Notes under the pieces: model-generated | What the model was told of the DNA's origin: nothing | Databases searched by the model: none | What the model saw: only the letters and a program-made list of their open reading frames with translations | Made by a program: the position numbers and the translations under genes | Shown: positions 1-11,400 of the stretch, in pieces | How positions within the stretch are numbered: position 1 is the first letter of the stretch | How the letters are laid out: each line of letters opens with the position of its first letter | DNA from: Pseudisothecium myosuroides | Taxonomy: Eukaryota > Streptophyta > Bryopsida > Hypnales > Lembophyllaceae | Direction of reading: 5' to 3' | NCBI GenBank assembly: GCA_951799445.1 | Contig: OX637296.1 | Span: 21,266,001 to 21,330,000, forward strand | DNA: 64,000 nucleotides

Positions 1-147
1 TATGAAATTGTTGGCCCTTAAAGCTACTCCTTAGGCACATGGGGTGTGAAAATTTCAAGAAAGAAAAAAATTCCATTTGTAGTGAGCTGCCCAAAATTGC
101 TATGTTGCCAAAAATCGGTGTTTGCAGCTTGGGCATTTAGGCTTTAA

Positions 148-1077
148 CCCCTAAAGGACCGGCATGCGTTTTTTGGCTGTATAGAAATTTTGGACAAATG
201 TGACTAGAGATTTCCATATTTTAAGCTGAAATTTTAATAGAAGGTGGGCGCAAGGAATATCTTTCATATGCACTAAATTTCAGCACATTTGGAAGTAGGA
301 ATCAAAAGTTATGGCCAAATATGTTACTTTTTTTCGTAACTGGGCAGTCCGGGCAGCAAGAAAAATTTGGCAAAAGTTTGATTTTTTTTTTTTAATATTT
401 TTTTTCTTGTAGATTATATTTTTGTCTATTTGGAAAGCTTTGATTCATTTCATTTGGATTTGTTATGAGAAAGTTATGGACATTCTTGTTTTTGGGGCAA
501 TTAGAGCATCTTCTTGAAAAAAATAACTTGTAGGATTCATTTCTAAATGCTATTTTTTCAATTTAAAAAAATAAAAAATTCTTATGGTGTAGTTTACTTG
601 CTAGAACAATCTCACCATTGGGATTAGTGTATTTTAATTCCATCTAAAATATATTAATGTTTTAGATTTTCCTTCTATCTTGTACCTACTTCTACTTAAT
701 AAATTTTTTAGGAATGATAATTAAGTTTTTTTGAATATATTTTTTTTCCTAGACTCTCAACTCAATTCTTCACTATAAAGATTTAAAGCACAAAACTCTA
801 TAGTGCATAAATTTTAAGTGAAAAATGTTTAAAGTCAAAAAAGCTAGTCCTGCAATGTGCTGAAATACTTGTTTTTTCTACTTTAAACGCAGATTTCTTG
901 CAATCTGAGTGGTCAAAAATTCTGAAATTTTTTCCACACATTCTCATACTAGTTAGGTGTAAGATCCTACGGTTAGATGTGCAAAAAAAACATTTTTCAT
1001 TTTTTTTTACTCCTTGCTATAGAAATGGCAGTTTTGATGGGTTTTTTGGCAAAAAAAAGGCCTTGGGCCTTTAGAGG
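148..1077. mobile_element. TTAA-flanked TIR element, copy A
   Basis: A 930-bp element that starts CCCCTAAAGGACC and ends GGCCTTTAGAGG, so its ends are imperfect inverted repeats. It is bracketed by TTAA on both sides (144-147 and 1078-1081), read as the target-site duplication. It has no meaningful ORF and is therefore non-autonomous. A second copy, about 98% alike by eye, lies at 1457-2390, and an older one at 58374-59425. TTAA duplications are typical of piggyBac, Kolobok and Sola3 transposons; which one applies here is not decidable from the ends alone. Confidence 0.8.
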
Positions 1078-1081
1078 TTAA

Positions 1082-1452
1082 GTTACTTCAATTTGTGCAG
1101 CTTTGGAGTTTGAATAGTATAAGATTCTCTTATCTTATTGTATGAAATTTGGATGAACGCGGACTAAATTGTATAAACACTTGTTTACATGAAAATTAGA
1201 TAAAAGTCACATAAAGATTTGATGAAATGTGGATGACAATTACACTATTTTATATAGTACAGAAATATTGTAATCTAGATAGCAAGTTTAGCTAAATTAA
1301 TTTTTTTTTAAATAGTGCTAATTTTTTTTGCTAATTTCAGAACTAGGCCACCGAGTCCACACATAAATGTAAAAACGGTTTGCCAAAAATTAAAAGAATT
1401 TAATACTAATCCATCGAATCGAATACCAACTATCGTTTGACCAAAAAAAGTT
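1082..1452. other. AT-rich DNA between TTAA elements A and B
   Basis: About 370 bases separate the two near-identical TTAA elements. I see no gene, tandem repeat or transposon end in it. The only open frame is a short minus-strand one without any recognisable motif. Confidence 0.5.
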
Positions 1453-1456
1453 TTAA

Positions 1457-2390
1457 CCCCTAAATGACTGGACTGCGTTTTTTGGCTGTATAGAAATTTT
1501 GGGCAGGTCCGTGTGACTAGAGATTTCCATATTTTAAGCTGAAATTTTAATAGAAGGTGGGCGCAAGGAATATCTTTCATATGCACTAAATTTCAGCACA
1601 TTTGGAAGTAGGAATCAAAAGTTATGGCCAAATATGTTACTTTTTTTCGTAACTGGGCAGTCCGGGCAGCAAGAAAAATTTGGCAAAAGTTTGATTTTTT
1701 TTTTTTAATATTTTTTTTCTTGTAGATTATATTTTTGTCTATCTGGAAAGCTTTGATTCATTTCATTTGGATTTGTTATGAGAAAGTTATGGACATTCTT
1801 GTTTTTGGGGCAGTTAGAGCATCTTCTTGAAAAAAATAACTTGTAGGATTCATTTCTAAATGCTATTTTTTCAATTTAAAAAAATAAAAAATTCTTATGG
1901 TGTAGTTTACTTGCTAGAACAATCTCACCATTGGGATTAGTGTATTTTAATTCCATCTAAAATATATTAATGTTTTAGATTTTCCTTCTATCTTGTACCT
2001 ACTTCTACTTAATAATTTTTTTAGGAATGATAATAAAGTTTTTTCGAATATTATTTTTTTTCTAAGACTCTCAACTCAATTCTCCACTATAAATATTTGA
2101 AGCACAAAACTCTGTAGTGCAAAAATTTTAAGTGAAAAATGTTTAAAGTCAAAAAATCTAGTCCCGCAATATGCTGAAATACTTGTTTTTTCTACTTTAA
2201 ACGCAGATTTCTTGTAATCTGAGTGGTCAAAAATTCTGAAATTTTTTCCACACATTCTCATACTAGTTAGGTGTAAGATCCTACGGTTAGATGTGCAAAA
2301 AAAACATTTTTCATTTTTTTTTACTCCTTGCTATAGAAATGGCAGTTTTGATGGGTTTTTGGCAAAAAAAAGGCCTTGGGCCTTTAGGGG
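1457..2390. mobile_element. TTAA-flanked TIR element, copy B
   Basis: A 934-bp direct repeat of 148-1077. It starts CCCCTAAATGACT and ends GGCCTTTAGGGG, with TTAA at 1453-1456 and 2391-2394. The two copies differ by scattered substitutions and 1-2 base indels. Because the 370-bp spacer is not duplicated and each copy has its own TTAA pair, two independent insertions fit better than a segmental tandem duplication. It has no coding capacity. Confidence 0.8.
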
Positions 2391-2440
2391 TTAATGAAGA
2401 AATTACTTCATTGACATTTAATGAGAATGTACAGTAGAAA

Positions 2441-4170
2441 AGTTGTTTTTATAATGAAATCCATCATCCATTATAAATCTTCAAAGGATATGGGACAATT
2501 TGAAGATGAGAGCTTATCTGACTATTCATTGTCAAAATGCAAGAATTGAGTTTTATTTAGAACTTTGAACCTCATTTTGACATATTCGAATAATTTTTTT
2601 TAATATTTTGAACGTAAAAAAGTTGAAAAATCAAGCTAAATTTCATATCCAAGAACCCTTTTGTGATTTTGAGCCTCCAAAACAAAATTATGGCCAAATT
2701 TCAGAGAGGATGTTTCAAAATGTCAAAGAAAATGTCCCTTTTAACCTCTCTTTGAATTTTGTCTATAACTCTTGATTAGAGGTTCAAAATCTTGAACGTT
2801 TTTTTGGAAAATGATGCAAGTTAGATTGATTTTTCAACTTTTTTTGTTCAAAGTTTTTTGGAAAAATTTACTCTAATATGCCAAATTGAGGTATGAAGTT
2901 CTACATTGAACACAATTTCTGCTTTGATTATAAACTATGAGCAGTTGAGTTCCTACTAATCAAGTGATTGCAAGAAACATCTACCATCACAAAGTTTAGA
3001 ACTTGTGGTTTGTCAACAGTTCAATAGAGCAATAAAATTAATGATTTTCAGTTGGAATTTTTTTAGAATATTCCTATGGTAGGCAAATATATTTTTACCA
3101 AAGAACATCTAAAAATACATTATTTTATATCCTCCATATTCGTGCAAATAGGATTCCCTTGCTGTGCACTTCTAAATAGCAGAGATGGTTTTGACCTAAT
3201 TTTTTTGTCAAATTTCATCACTAGGAAGTCCTCTCAAATGGCCAATGTTTAATTTTCTTAAAAAAAATTTTCCTATTTTTTACAAATTAAAACTTCGAAG
3301 TATCATTAGAGTAAGGTTGGGTTTTATGGAGGGCCTTTTGACTTTTGACGGATGTGCAAACACAGTGAAATAAAAATAATAAAAAATTAAAAAATATATA
3401 CGTTTTTGTAAATAATAAAAAATAAATTTTTAATCAAAAATTCAATGGGTACACAAGCTAACTTTTCACTAGCAATTTGAGTTGATATTTTCTGCAATTG
3501 TACATTTCTATGGAAGAAAACAGGCATCCTAAGGCTTGAAATTTTTCCTAATGGTATTTTCTTAGCCAAAATTCTATTGGTTTGAGACTATGTTCCAAAA
3601 AATATATACCTCGCCGTTTTAATTTGTAAAAAATAGGAAAAACAATTTTAAAAAAAACTAAATATTGGCCATTTGGGATGATTTCTTAGTGATGAGACTT
3701 GACCCAAAAAATTAGTTCAAAACCATCTCTAGTGTTTAGAAGTGCATGGGCAATGGAGGCATATTTGCACAAATATACATGACATAAAGTATTGTTTTTT
3801 AGATGCCTTTTGGTAGGAACATGTCTACCTATTATACAAATATGTAACAAAAAATTTAATTGAAAATTATTTATTTAAATGCTCAATAGTATAAAACTAT
3901 CTTAAATGTTAAAGTTTGACAAATTAACAAAATTGACTTTTAAATATAAAAAGATTTTTTAAAATTTCTAAAATGATTCAATTGAAATTAAGTCATCTAG
4001 AATTTTTTTTTAACATTGGATTCATAATTCAAAAGTTATAGCGTTTGATTTTGTGAAACGCAATTAAATCAACAGGTTTTTCTTGCAATCATCCAATTCT
4101 AATTTACATATTGTACATGGTTATTTTACATCCTACCACCCTACTTGTACAAAGAGCTTGTCTTTACATT
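2441..4170. repeat. Dispersed foldback repeat, split by an insertion
   Basis: 2441-2961 continued by 4095-4170 is a diverged copy of 26969-27560. Both copies are internally palindromic: the left half reads as the reverse complement of the right half around a centre near 2735 here and 27252 in the other copy. In this copy the repeat is interrupted by the TIR element at 2962-4094, while the copy at 27 kb is uninterrupted and so shows the empty site. Confidence 0.65.
2962..4094. mobile_element. GGGTGATTGC-family TIR element
   Basis: A 1133-bp element with ends aaGTGATTGCAAGAAACA and TTTTTCTTGCAATCATCC, matching the family whose termini are GGGTGATTGCAAGAAACA. Its flanks AATC (2958-2961) and AATT (4095-4098) are a 4-bp target duplication with one change. 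The related empty site at about 27479 lacks the element. The interior is partly palindromic around 3430. It contains only short ORFs of no apparent meaning. Confidence 0.75.
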
Positions 4171-4315
4171 TAGATGCACTCACAATAAGTGGATTTTGAA
4201 TCTATGTAAAGAAGTTGCCAAAGAATTATAATTTTTTTATTCTAATATATATAAATGCCAAAGTTTATTTTAGACTCAAATTAAATATTCAACACTAAAG
4301 TGTCAAAACTAGCTA

Positions 4316-4734
4316 GAGTTGTTGCAAGAAAGGGTGTTCAAAAAGCATAGTGTTTTGCACAGTACTCATTTTTTTCTTTTGGGAGTACTTTAAAATTAGA
4401 AAAATCAATTTTTAAATTCCCTTTGATACAAATATGCTTTCCTACTATACAAACAGACCATAAAAATTTCAGCTATAAATCATTAAATTTGGAGAATCCT
4501 AACGTAGTAAAACCTCTAAACCTTACATTGTAACAAATTAACAAAAATTATTTTTAAATATAATTATTTTTAATTTAATTTCTAAAAAATAAGGGATCTG
4601 ATTACCATCAAGGTAGGCATCTCCAATAAAAATTTCATATTCATTGGACTTGTGCTTCAATAGTTATAGAGAAAAAACAAGAAAGTCACTCTCCTTGTGA
4701 CAAGAAATAGGACCGCCTTTTTTTGCAATGGCCT
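4316..4734. mobile_element. Short deletion derivative of the GGGTGATTGC family
   Basis: A 419-bp element with ends GAGTTGTTGCAAGAAAG and TTTTTTTGCAATGGCCT, flanked by a perfect 4-bp duplication GCTA (4312-4315 and 4735-4738). Full-length relatives in this window are about 740 bp, so this copy is probably internally deleted. It is non-coding. Confidence 0.7.
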
Positions 4735-4810
4735 GCTATCCGAGTACAATAGTCTAGTTTAGGCATTATATTGATCATCTATCACACTATAAACATCCAT
4801 ACTATTGTAT

Positions 4811-4999
4811 GGGCAATTTCATTAAATGATGATATTATATTAAAATGGAATGAAAACAATTTAGAACGGCCGTTCTAAAACTATACTTGTCCTAGATGGT
4901 TCTAAACAACCATTTTGAAACCTATACATATCCTAAATGGTGAAAATGGCACACCGTCAAAGTAGTACTTAGAATATCGCCATTTTATTGAAATTGCCC
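4811..4999. mobile_element. MITE of the GGGCAATTTCATTAAA family
   Basis: A 189-bp element with near-perfect inverted ends (GGGCAATTTCATTAAA and TTATTGAAATTGCCC). The interior has the family hallmark of a CATCTAGGACAGGTATAGAT-like motif next to complementary GGCCGTTCT/AGAACGGCC-type words. The 8-bp flanks TATTGTAT and TATTGTGC match at 6 of 8 positions, suggesting an 8-bp target duplication. Confidence 0.75.
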
Positions 5000-5284
5000 T
5001 ATTGTGCATCACAAATTGAGATTTTAACTTTTAATATACATTCATATAATTTACAATCATTATTTCATCCAACCATATAATTATGGTTTCCATTTATTGG
5101 GACTTTAATTTTGTAAATAAATTTATATTTTTTATATTTTTTATTAATAATTTACTTTATATTCACAAGACAAACAATTATTCAAAAGATTTTTTTTTGA
5201 AAACCTCCAGAAATTATAAAAGGCCTAGAATAGCTTTTTCTAAAAATTTCTTACACCTTAGAGTCTATTGAAGAGATAAATTAA
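5000..5284. other. AT-rich DNA outside the palindrome
   Basis: A very AT-rich stretch between the MITE at 4811-4999 and the outer end of the left palindrome arm. It has one 62-codon open frame of low-complexity, phenylalanine- and isoleucine-rich composition that I do not consider a gene. Confidence 0.4.
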
Positions 5285-5549
5285 AATATTTGGCAAAAAC
5301 CACCTTTACAGAAGATTGGAATATAAGAAAAATATTATATTACCTATATTTGTTGCTTATAACAACCTCTCCCCAAATTGTTTTAGTTCTTGGTAGTAAA
5401 GCACTCAAAAGCAACAAAAAATATTTCTAAAAATAGATGCCAAAATTGTTGGAATATTAAAATGTATTGAAAAAAATGAATCTTTATATTTTTAAGCATT
5501 TATCAAACCACATTTGCCAACTTAAATTAATTATTTGGTAGCAATGTAT

Positions 5550-5698
5550 GAGCAATTTCATTAAAATGGTGATATTCCAAGTGCCACTTTGACAGTGTGC
5601 TATTTTCACCATCTAGGACAGATGTGGATTTAGAATGGCCATTCCAAACTGTTTTCATGCCATTTTAAAATAATATTGCCATTTTAATGAAATTGCCC
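5550..5698. mobile_element. MITE of the GGGCAATTTCATTAAA family
   Basis: A 149-bp copy with ends GAGCAATTTCATTAAAATGG and CCATTTTAATGAAATTGCCC. It is absent from the corresponding place in the right palindrome arm (about 45.8-45.9 kb), so it arrived after the arms formed or was lost from one arm. The 8-bp flanks do not match convincingly. Confidence 0.75.
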
Positions 5699-5803
5699 AC
5701 CCATATGTACAATATTATTCCCTAACAAGATGAATTACGGAAAATTCTATTACTACATTGGACCATTTGAGAATGCAATTTAGAGTTAACAATATATCCG
5801 AAT

Positions 5804-5992
5804 GGGCAATTTCGTTAAAATGGCGGTATTCCAAGTGCCACTTTGACAGTGTGCCATTTTTACCATCTAGGACAGGTATAGATTTCAGAATGGTCGTTCT
5901 AAACCATCTAGGACAGGTATAGATTTCAGAACGGTCGTTCTGAATTGTTTTCATGCCATTTTAAAAAACATCGCCATTTAACGAAATTGCCC
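5804..5992. mobile_element. MITE with 8-bp target duplication
   Basis: A 189-bp copy with ends GGGCAATTTCGTTAAAATGG and TTTAACGAAATTGCCC. The internal CATCTAGGACAGGTATAGAT motif occurs twice in tandem. The flanks are ATCCGAAT (5796-5803) and ATCCAAGT (5993-6000). The right palindrome arm keeps the empty site with a single ATCCAAAT (about 45730-45745, reverse strand), which supports an 8-bp duplication as in hAT-type transposition. Confidence 0.85.
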
Positions 5993-6451
5993 ATCCAAGT
6001 TAAAAAAAAAGTCATCAAACCATAGCTATAAGATAACAAAAATAAAATGAATTGAAGATTAGAAAGATCCACTATATATAGCCTAATATGTCAATTTTGG
6101 TAAATTGGTGGAATTCCATGAGTTCAACACTTTTAAGGCTACAAGCTTGAAACTCAAATTGCCCCATTCCTAGCTTTTATAGCTTTAATATATAGATGAA
6201 TGCTACAATTTTTGGAGTCAAAAATCACACCAATTTATCAAAATTAACTATACTTGCTTCAACTTATCATTACTAACAATAGATTGAAATCTTAATCTAT
6301 GGTACGCTTGTAACCTACAAATTAATCTGATTACGTTAGAAATTGCTTTATTGAAATTGCTTATATCATAGTCATTCATGTGAATGTGAATAATATCCAA
6401 AAAATTGTAAATACAAAAGACAGTTATTAGTATCGTTTATAACATATATAC

Positions 6452-7430
6452 TGATCAGTGCAGATCAGCTAGAGATGAAGTCACTCGATCGCTCATGTCA
6501 GAGCTAGAAACGCAGCATGCATGACTATTAATCACTTGTTTGTATGAGATCTAGCTCGACATATTTGCCAACCTACCTATGTCGCTTTTATTTTCTTGCA
6601 GACACACAGGATGGCATTCCTTGCCCATCCAGCGAGTCCACAAGGACCAAATTTAAGTTTCTCAACAACAAAAAGAAAACACAGCCTCGGTACCAATGCT
6701 TGGTGTGCAAGAAGGGTTGGACTGCTGGGGGGAGGACCCGTGACCCATACAACAAGGTATGTCCGTCCTCAACTAAAGGCGATTTACATTCTCAGAAATT
6801 TGTACCTTTAGCATAATTTGCTCATTATACTCATCTTGGAAAGCAGGGACAATGGACTCCAAATCTTTCATGAGTCTCATCATGTCATGATCTGTTGCTT
6901 TTGCTTTTCAGCGAAGTGGAGCAGTGAGCAATCCTGAGGGAGCAGAAACAACATCGCAGCCACCAACAACCACCACCAAAGCTGTGCGCCGAAGCCAGCG
7001 GTAAGTCTCAAGACTGGTTCAATTCCTCTTAAATGCACAACACGATTGCTTAGGGTATCGTAATGGCGAGCTCGCCTGTCAGTACTGCTTGTATGAGGGA
7101 GGTTGCTGTCCTTAGAGCTTAGGGAATAGGGAGAGGGCTCATGAGGAAACTTGCTGAATCTTTACATCATTTAAGGCCCATTGACGATTTCTGTTGTTCA
7201 ATGCACCACTGATCGATATATTTTCGATCTGATGCCAATTGAATCATGACCACAGGCTTTAACTCTTCACGCACAGATCGATTGATTGAGTGCATCTTTT
7301 TGTACCAATTGACAATTGTTTGTAGAATAATGTGTAACTCCTATCAGTCTTTGGAATTCCATAGCTAGAGACAGTCCAGGTTTCAATTGCTGATCTCATC
7401 ATTGGCCCTTCAGTTCATTATGCAATATTA
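6452..7430 (+). repeat. Insertion in left arm copied from the Dof paralogue
   Basis: This roughly 980-bp block is missing from the right palindrome arm, where the flanking sequences are continuous near 45262. It is a diverged inverted copy of about 56360-57390. Both carry the same order: splice acceptor, finger exon, intron, basic-tail exon, and further non-coding DNA with matching words such as GGGAGAGGGCTCATGAGGAA. Either the left arm gained it or the right arm lost it. Confidence 0.8.
6602..7000 (+). pseudogene. Decayed Dof-like zinc-finger exons
   Basis: Two exons can be seen: 6602-6756 (acceptor ttcttgcag, donor AACAAG|gtatgt) and 6912-7000 (acceptor gcttttcag, donor CCAGCG|gtaagt). The first encodes a Dof-like finger with the NNKKKTQPRYQC core, a W at the usual place and a GG-R segment. 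Compared with its paralogue at 57035-57196, the second zinc ligand is changed (C-P-S-S instead of a second Cys) and a base is missing just after the acceptor, which shifts the entry phase. No first exon or downstream exons are present. It is best read as a duplicated fragment, though a truncated transcript is possible. Confidence 0.7.
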
Positions 7431-8427
7431 TATAATACATTGTAACTTACGCCAGTCACCAACTCACCACAAGTAATCAAGAATCTATTAAGAGAGAAAA
7501 TTAAACATAAGAAATGACTGTGTGTTCTGGAGTCAGCAAAAACAGATTGAAAATATGAAATTGCCAATTTTCCCAGTCATTTGCAAGACACTGAAGTGCA
7601 AACAGCTGTCAACTGAAGTTTGTGGAACGAACCCTAGCTGGAGATCAGTAGACGTGACAAAACTGTCGCCGGACTCTCAAAGAAAATGAAGTCAAAATTT
7701 GTGAGAAGTTTCACGTACTAACATGGCCCGAGACCTTTCTAGCTCAAAGCTGGATTCAGAAACGCCATTAGATAGTTTCTTTGGATCAGACTGAAGCTCC
7801 CACCGATCAGCTGCCAGTCAGAGTATATTCTGGCCCTTAATTCGAATTGAGTCTTGCGGGAGTGATTCAATCGCCCCTCCGTCTCTTGCGCTCATCGACC
7901 TGCTGTTCAGACCACTGACTGGTGTTACAATGGAGGATTTCTCTCAGGTGATGCATTCATGATTGATCAGTTCAAGTCTCTGGTAAATTAAATTCACAAA
8001 AAGGTCTCACGATTTAGTCCCTCACAACTTCATTCAAATAGTTATTCATTTATAAGTTCTAGCTAAACACTAATGTCATCTAGACAAGTTCTCAATGCAA
8101 GTTATGCAACCATGCACCTTGATGCATTGCAGCAAATTAACCCCATTCTCGTTATCCCTTATATTAGGTGCAAACTGTGTCACAACATCAACTGTCACGT
8201 TCTCATGCACACATTCGTTCCTTTGATCAAACTAAACGGGTAACTAAGCTGTAACGATAATCACCCAAACATCAGCTCAATGTAACCTTCCAGCTAGCTT
8301 CATGAAACGTTTTGGGGGTTGTTGGGTTACTGCACTGCAACAAGCTGCTTTCTCGTTTAAATATTACTTGCAGCATTAATTAAAGATATACTAAATCGTC
8401 CACGAGGATTCAAGGTGGATTCAACGG
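7001..8427. other. Left-arm DNA downstream of the arm gene
   Basis: No firm gene. 7431-8427 is the diverged mirror of about 44295-45262. A possible extra 3' exon of the arm gene is hinted at on the minus strand near 7950: an AG followed by AGAAATCCTCCATTG. In the phase of the preceding exon this gives a few codons and then a stop, which is TAA here and TGA in the right arm. That is too short to call. Confidence 0.4.
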
Positions 8428-11400
8428 TCAGGCTGGAGTCCAATTAAGTACCTGATGATCGTGTGTGGCGAGAAGCCCATGCACAATATGCTTTCCGAAG
8501 CGGCTGTCCACAGGAACCATTGCCACCGGGTCCGTCTGGGTCGACGCATCTACCATTATTGGTCGTCGTGGAGGTGGAAGCGACTGCAGCTGGTGGCCCT
8601 GGCTCCGACCATCAGCGTCGAAGACTTCATGAACCATGGGCACTGGTGGATTTGGTATATTTGCTGGCACCTGCAGCCGGAAACGACACGAAATGTCAGA
8701 ATAATAGAAAAATTTGCCAATTCAAGCGCTCACCTTCTACTCGATCAGTGTGGTGCACGTGTTCTGATGCACCGGACGTACCATTTCACTTATATTTTGT
8801 CGCCAGTACGGTCATCGACTCATTGTCTAACTGGAATTAACCTGGCTTACTGAGATCGATCTACACTGGCAGCCTTAGTTTTTCAACCTCTTTACACTTG
8901 AATGTCACAATTTCGACGCTTGAAACTAACACGCCAATTAATTCGGGGATGATGGGTAACCTGGCGTGTTCACAAGCACCGAAACTGCGAAACTCAAGGG
9001 GGATAGGTAGCTCTCAAAACTAGGACTGGGTTTAGGTCTGAGATTTTAGTTGGGACTAGCAATCCGAAAATGTAAGTAAGAATGTAGAATCGCGGACCTA
9101 CCCTGCAGTATGCCTACCTCTGGAGCTAGGATGTTTCTTCTGGCTAGGGACATTCTGCAGTGGAGGTTCATAATGCTACATGTGTCCCGAACTGCGTTCA
9201 TCTCTTGGAAACTTTGCCCTTTTACGTTAGGGATGATACTGTGAACGGAACTCACTCCAACCCATGCTTGCTCATGGAAAGGGCGAAAGGCCGTTATAAA
9301 TCCAGAAACATTCTTCAATATGTAAAGCCATCATTCGATAGAGCTTCGTACAGCTGCTAGAAAGTAAATCGACTCTCTAAGCTGAGTATCGTGATTGACG
9401 AAGTCAACACGCTGAGTAAACATGATACGAACGAACCTCGCGGTCTCGGGTCCCTGCGAAGGGCGTGTGTTTCCCGCAGGCGTCACAGAAGACGCCGTAG
9501 GTGCAGAGTCGCGTGAATGTGGACTTGCAGCGCGAGCAGCTGGGAGCATTCAAAGGTCCTTCATTAGAGCCGCCACCGCCGTCCTCACTGCCGTGCAAAG
9601 GCAAGCTGTGGGCGCCTGAATTCACACAAGTATCATTGGCATCAGCGCATGCTGGCTGGAACTGTCAAGTAGACCAAGATCCCATGATCCATCTCACGTA
9701 CCATATAATATGGTATAATCCATGCAGACAGCACCAACTATCAAGAAATCCATGCACACCAGGGATTGAGTAATCGTAGATTACCACGAGAACTGTCACC
9801 TAGACCCTTTCCCGAGAATTGATCAGCACCCTCATTCTGTGTTTCTTTCACCTTCTCCTTCCCCTTCGCAGACTGATTTGAAGGTAGCTGGACGTCGTGC
9901 TGTTGAAAGTGGTCGAGAGTCCAGTAATCCCAGCAGTTGTGGCAGTAGTAGCGGCCGGGCCAGCAGAATCGCGTGTTTGTGGACTTGCAGCTAGGGCACG
10001 GGAGACCATTTGAGGGACGTCCACCATCACTTACTGTACCGCCGCCACTGCCTTCCTTATTTTCATCCAGAGGCGAGCTCCAATGGCCTGGACTCCCACA
10101 TGCAGGAACAATCAGAATGATCGGCATCCCAGGATCGACATGCGATCACCAGCAAATTACATGAAGAATGTGCAGAAGATGATAAGTATTCGAAGCTCTA
10201 TGTTACCTTGAATGTTTTCACCAAGACTCTCGACCGAAAAGCCATCGTTTGCAAACGATGGTTCCATCTGGTTGCCCTTTGCGGATTGATTTGAAGGAGG
10301 CTCCTTAAGGTTTGCACCTAAGGGGTCCAGGACGTCCTCCCCTTCCCCAATTTTCACTGGGAAACGTTCCTCTGCTTCAGGAGCTACAACCAGCTGCAAG
10401 TTCGACTCCCTGGAAGAATGGTCGTCTTGCAGCTTGTCACTGTAGCTTGAACTCCTCGGAGGAAGTGTGGTTTTAGCGCTCTGAAAGGCAGAGTCCTGAA
10501 TGTCGGGAAGGCAAACATTTGGTTTCCATGTGTATGAGGGAGGTGGCATGAGTTTCATGCTTGGTTTTGAGGGAGGTGGCATGGCTTTCAGATTTGGGTT
10601 TGAGCGAGGTGACATGGCTTTCAGGTTTGGGGTTGAGGGGGGTGGCATGGCTTTCAGGATTGAGTTTGAGGCAGCCAGCGTGCTAGGTATTAGATTGCTC
10701 ATCTGTCAAGAAACAAAACAGTAGGTAAGAACGAGTGATCGATTTCTCTGACGTGACGATCAGTTGAAATAAACACATGATTGACTATTTATATACTCTC
10801 TGAATCAGTGGAATCAAATTGTTCAAAAAAAAAAATCAAAAAAATCAGTGGAATCATTATGTGAGATTTATTTATTTGATCTTAATTATTCTAGCTCGCT
10901 CTAGAAGCTGCGGCGGCATTTAATCGGGGTTGACAAATCTGGAATTCAACACATTCAACACGTATTCATTCTGTCACATATATTTTTCAGAAAATAAGGT
11001 TGACAAGCGATGCAATGCATCATTGAAGTTGAACACCAATGGCAGAGGTAATACTGCTTGGATGATCCCGCGCGCATCAATTCCTTTCCGCGTTCCTTTC
11101 CTTGTGTGCTGTGAACCCCCCTTTTTTGCTCGATTCTCCACCTTAAACCTTGACCCCGAACGCTAATTTTACAACAGCAACTTCGCATTAGGGTTTAAAA
11201 CAAATAATCCTCACAGTATATATTTTTCAAAAAGCAGCAAATGGTGAGAACTGAGACCTGCTTTTGGAGGATTTAAGTAACATGAAATCGAAAAGCTCAC
11301 AATTCAATGATACATTGAAAAGAAGGTGTCCAGCTCTCAACTAACTATATTAATAGTTGGCTTCTATCCCATCTCTAACAGCACTTAAGTACTCATGTGT

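Noticed and set aside
148..2390. Pair of TTAA elements read as the LTRs of one retrotransposon
   Set aside because: They have inverted rather than TG/CA ends, each has its own TTAA pair, and the 370 bp between them have no retroelement content.
8455..8853. Bacterial or organellar origin of the window
   Set aside because: There are no operons, no long ORFs, and no ribosome-binding pattern. Spliced exons with GT-AG signals, CACTA and MITE elements show plant nuclear DNA.
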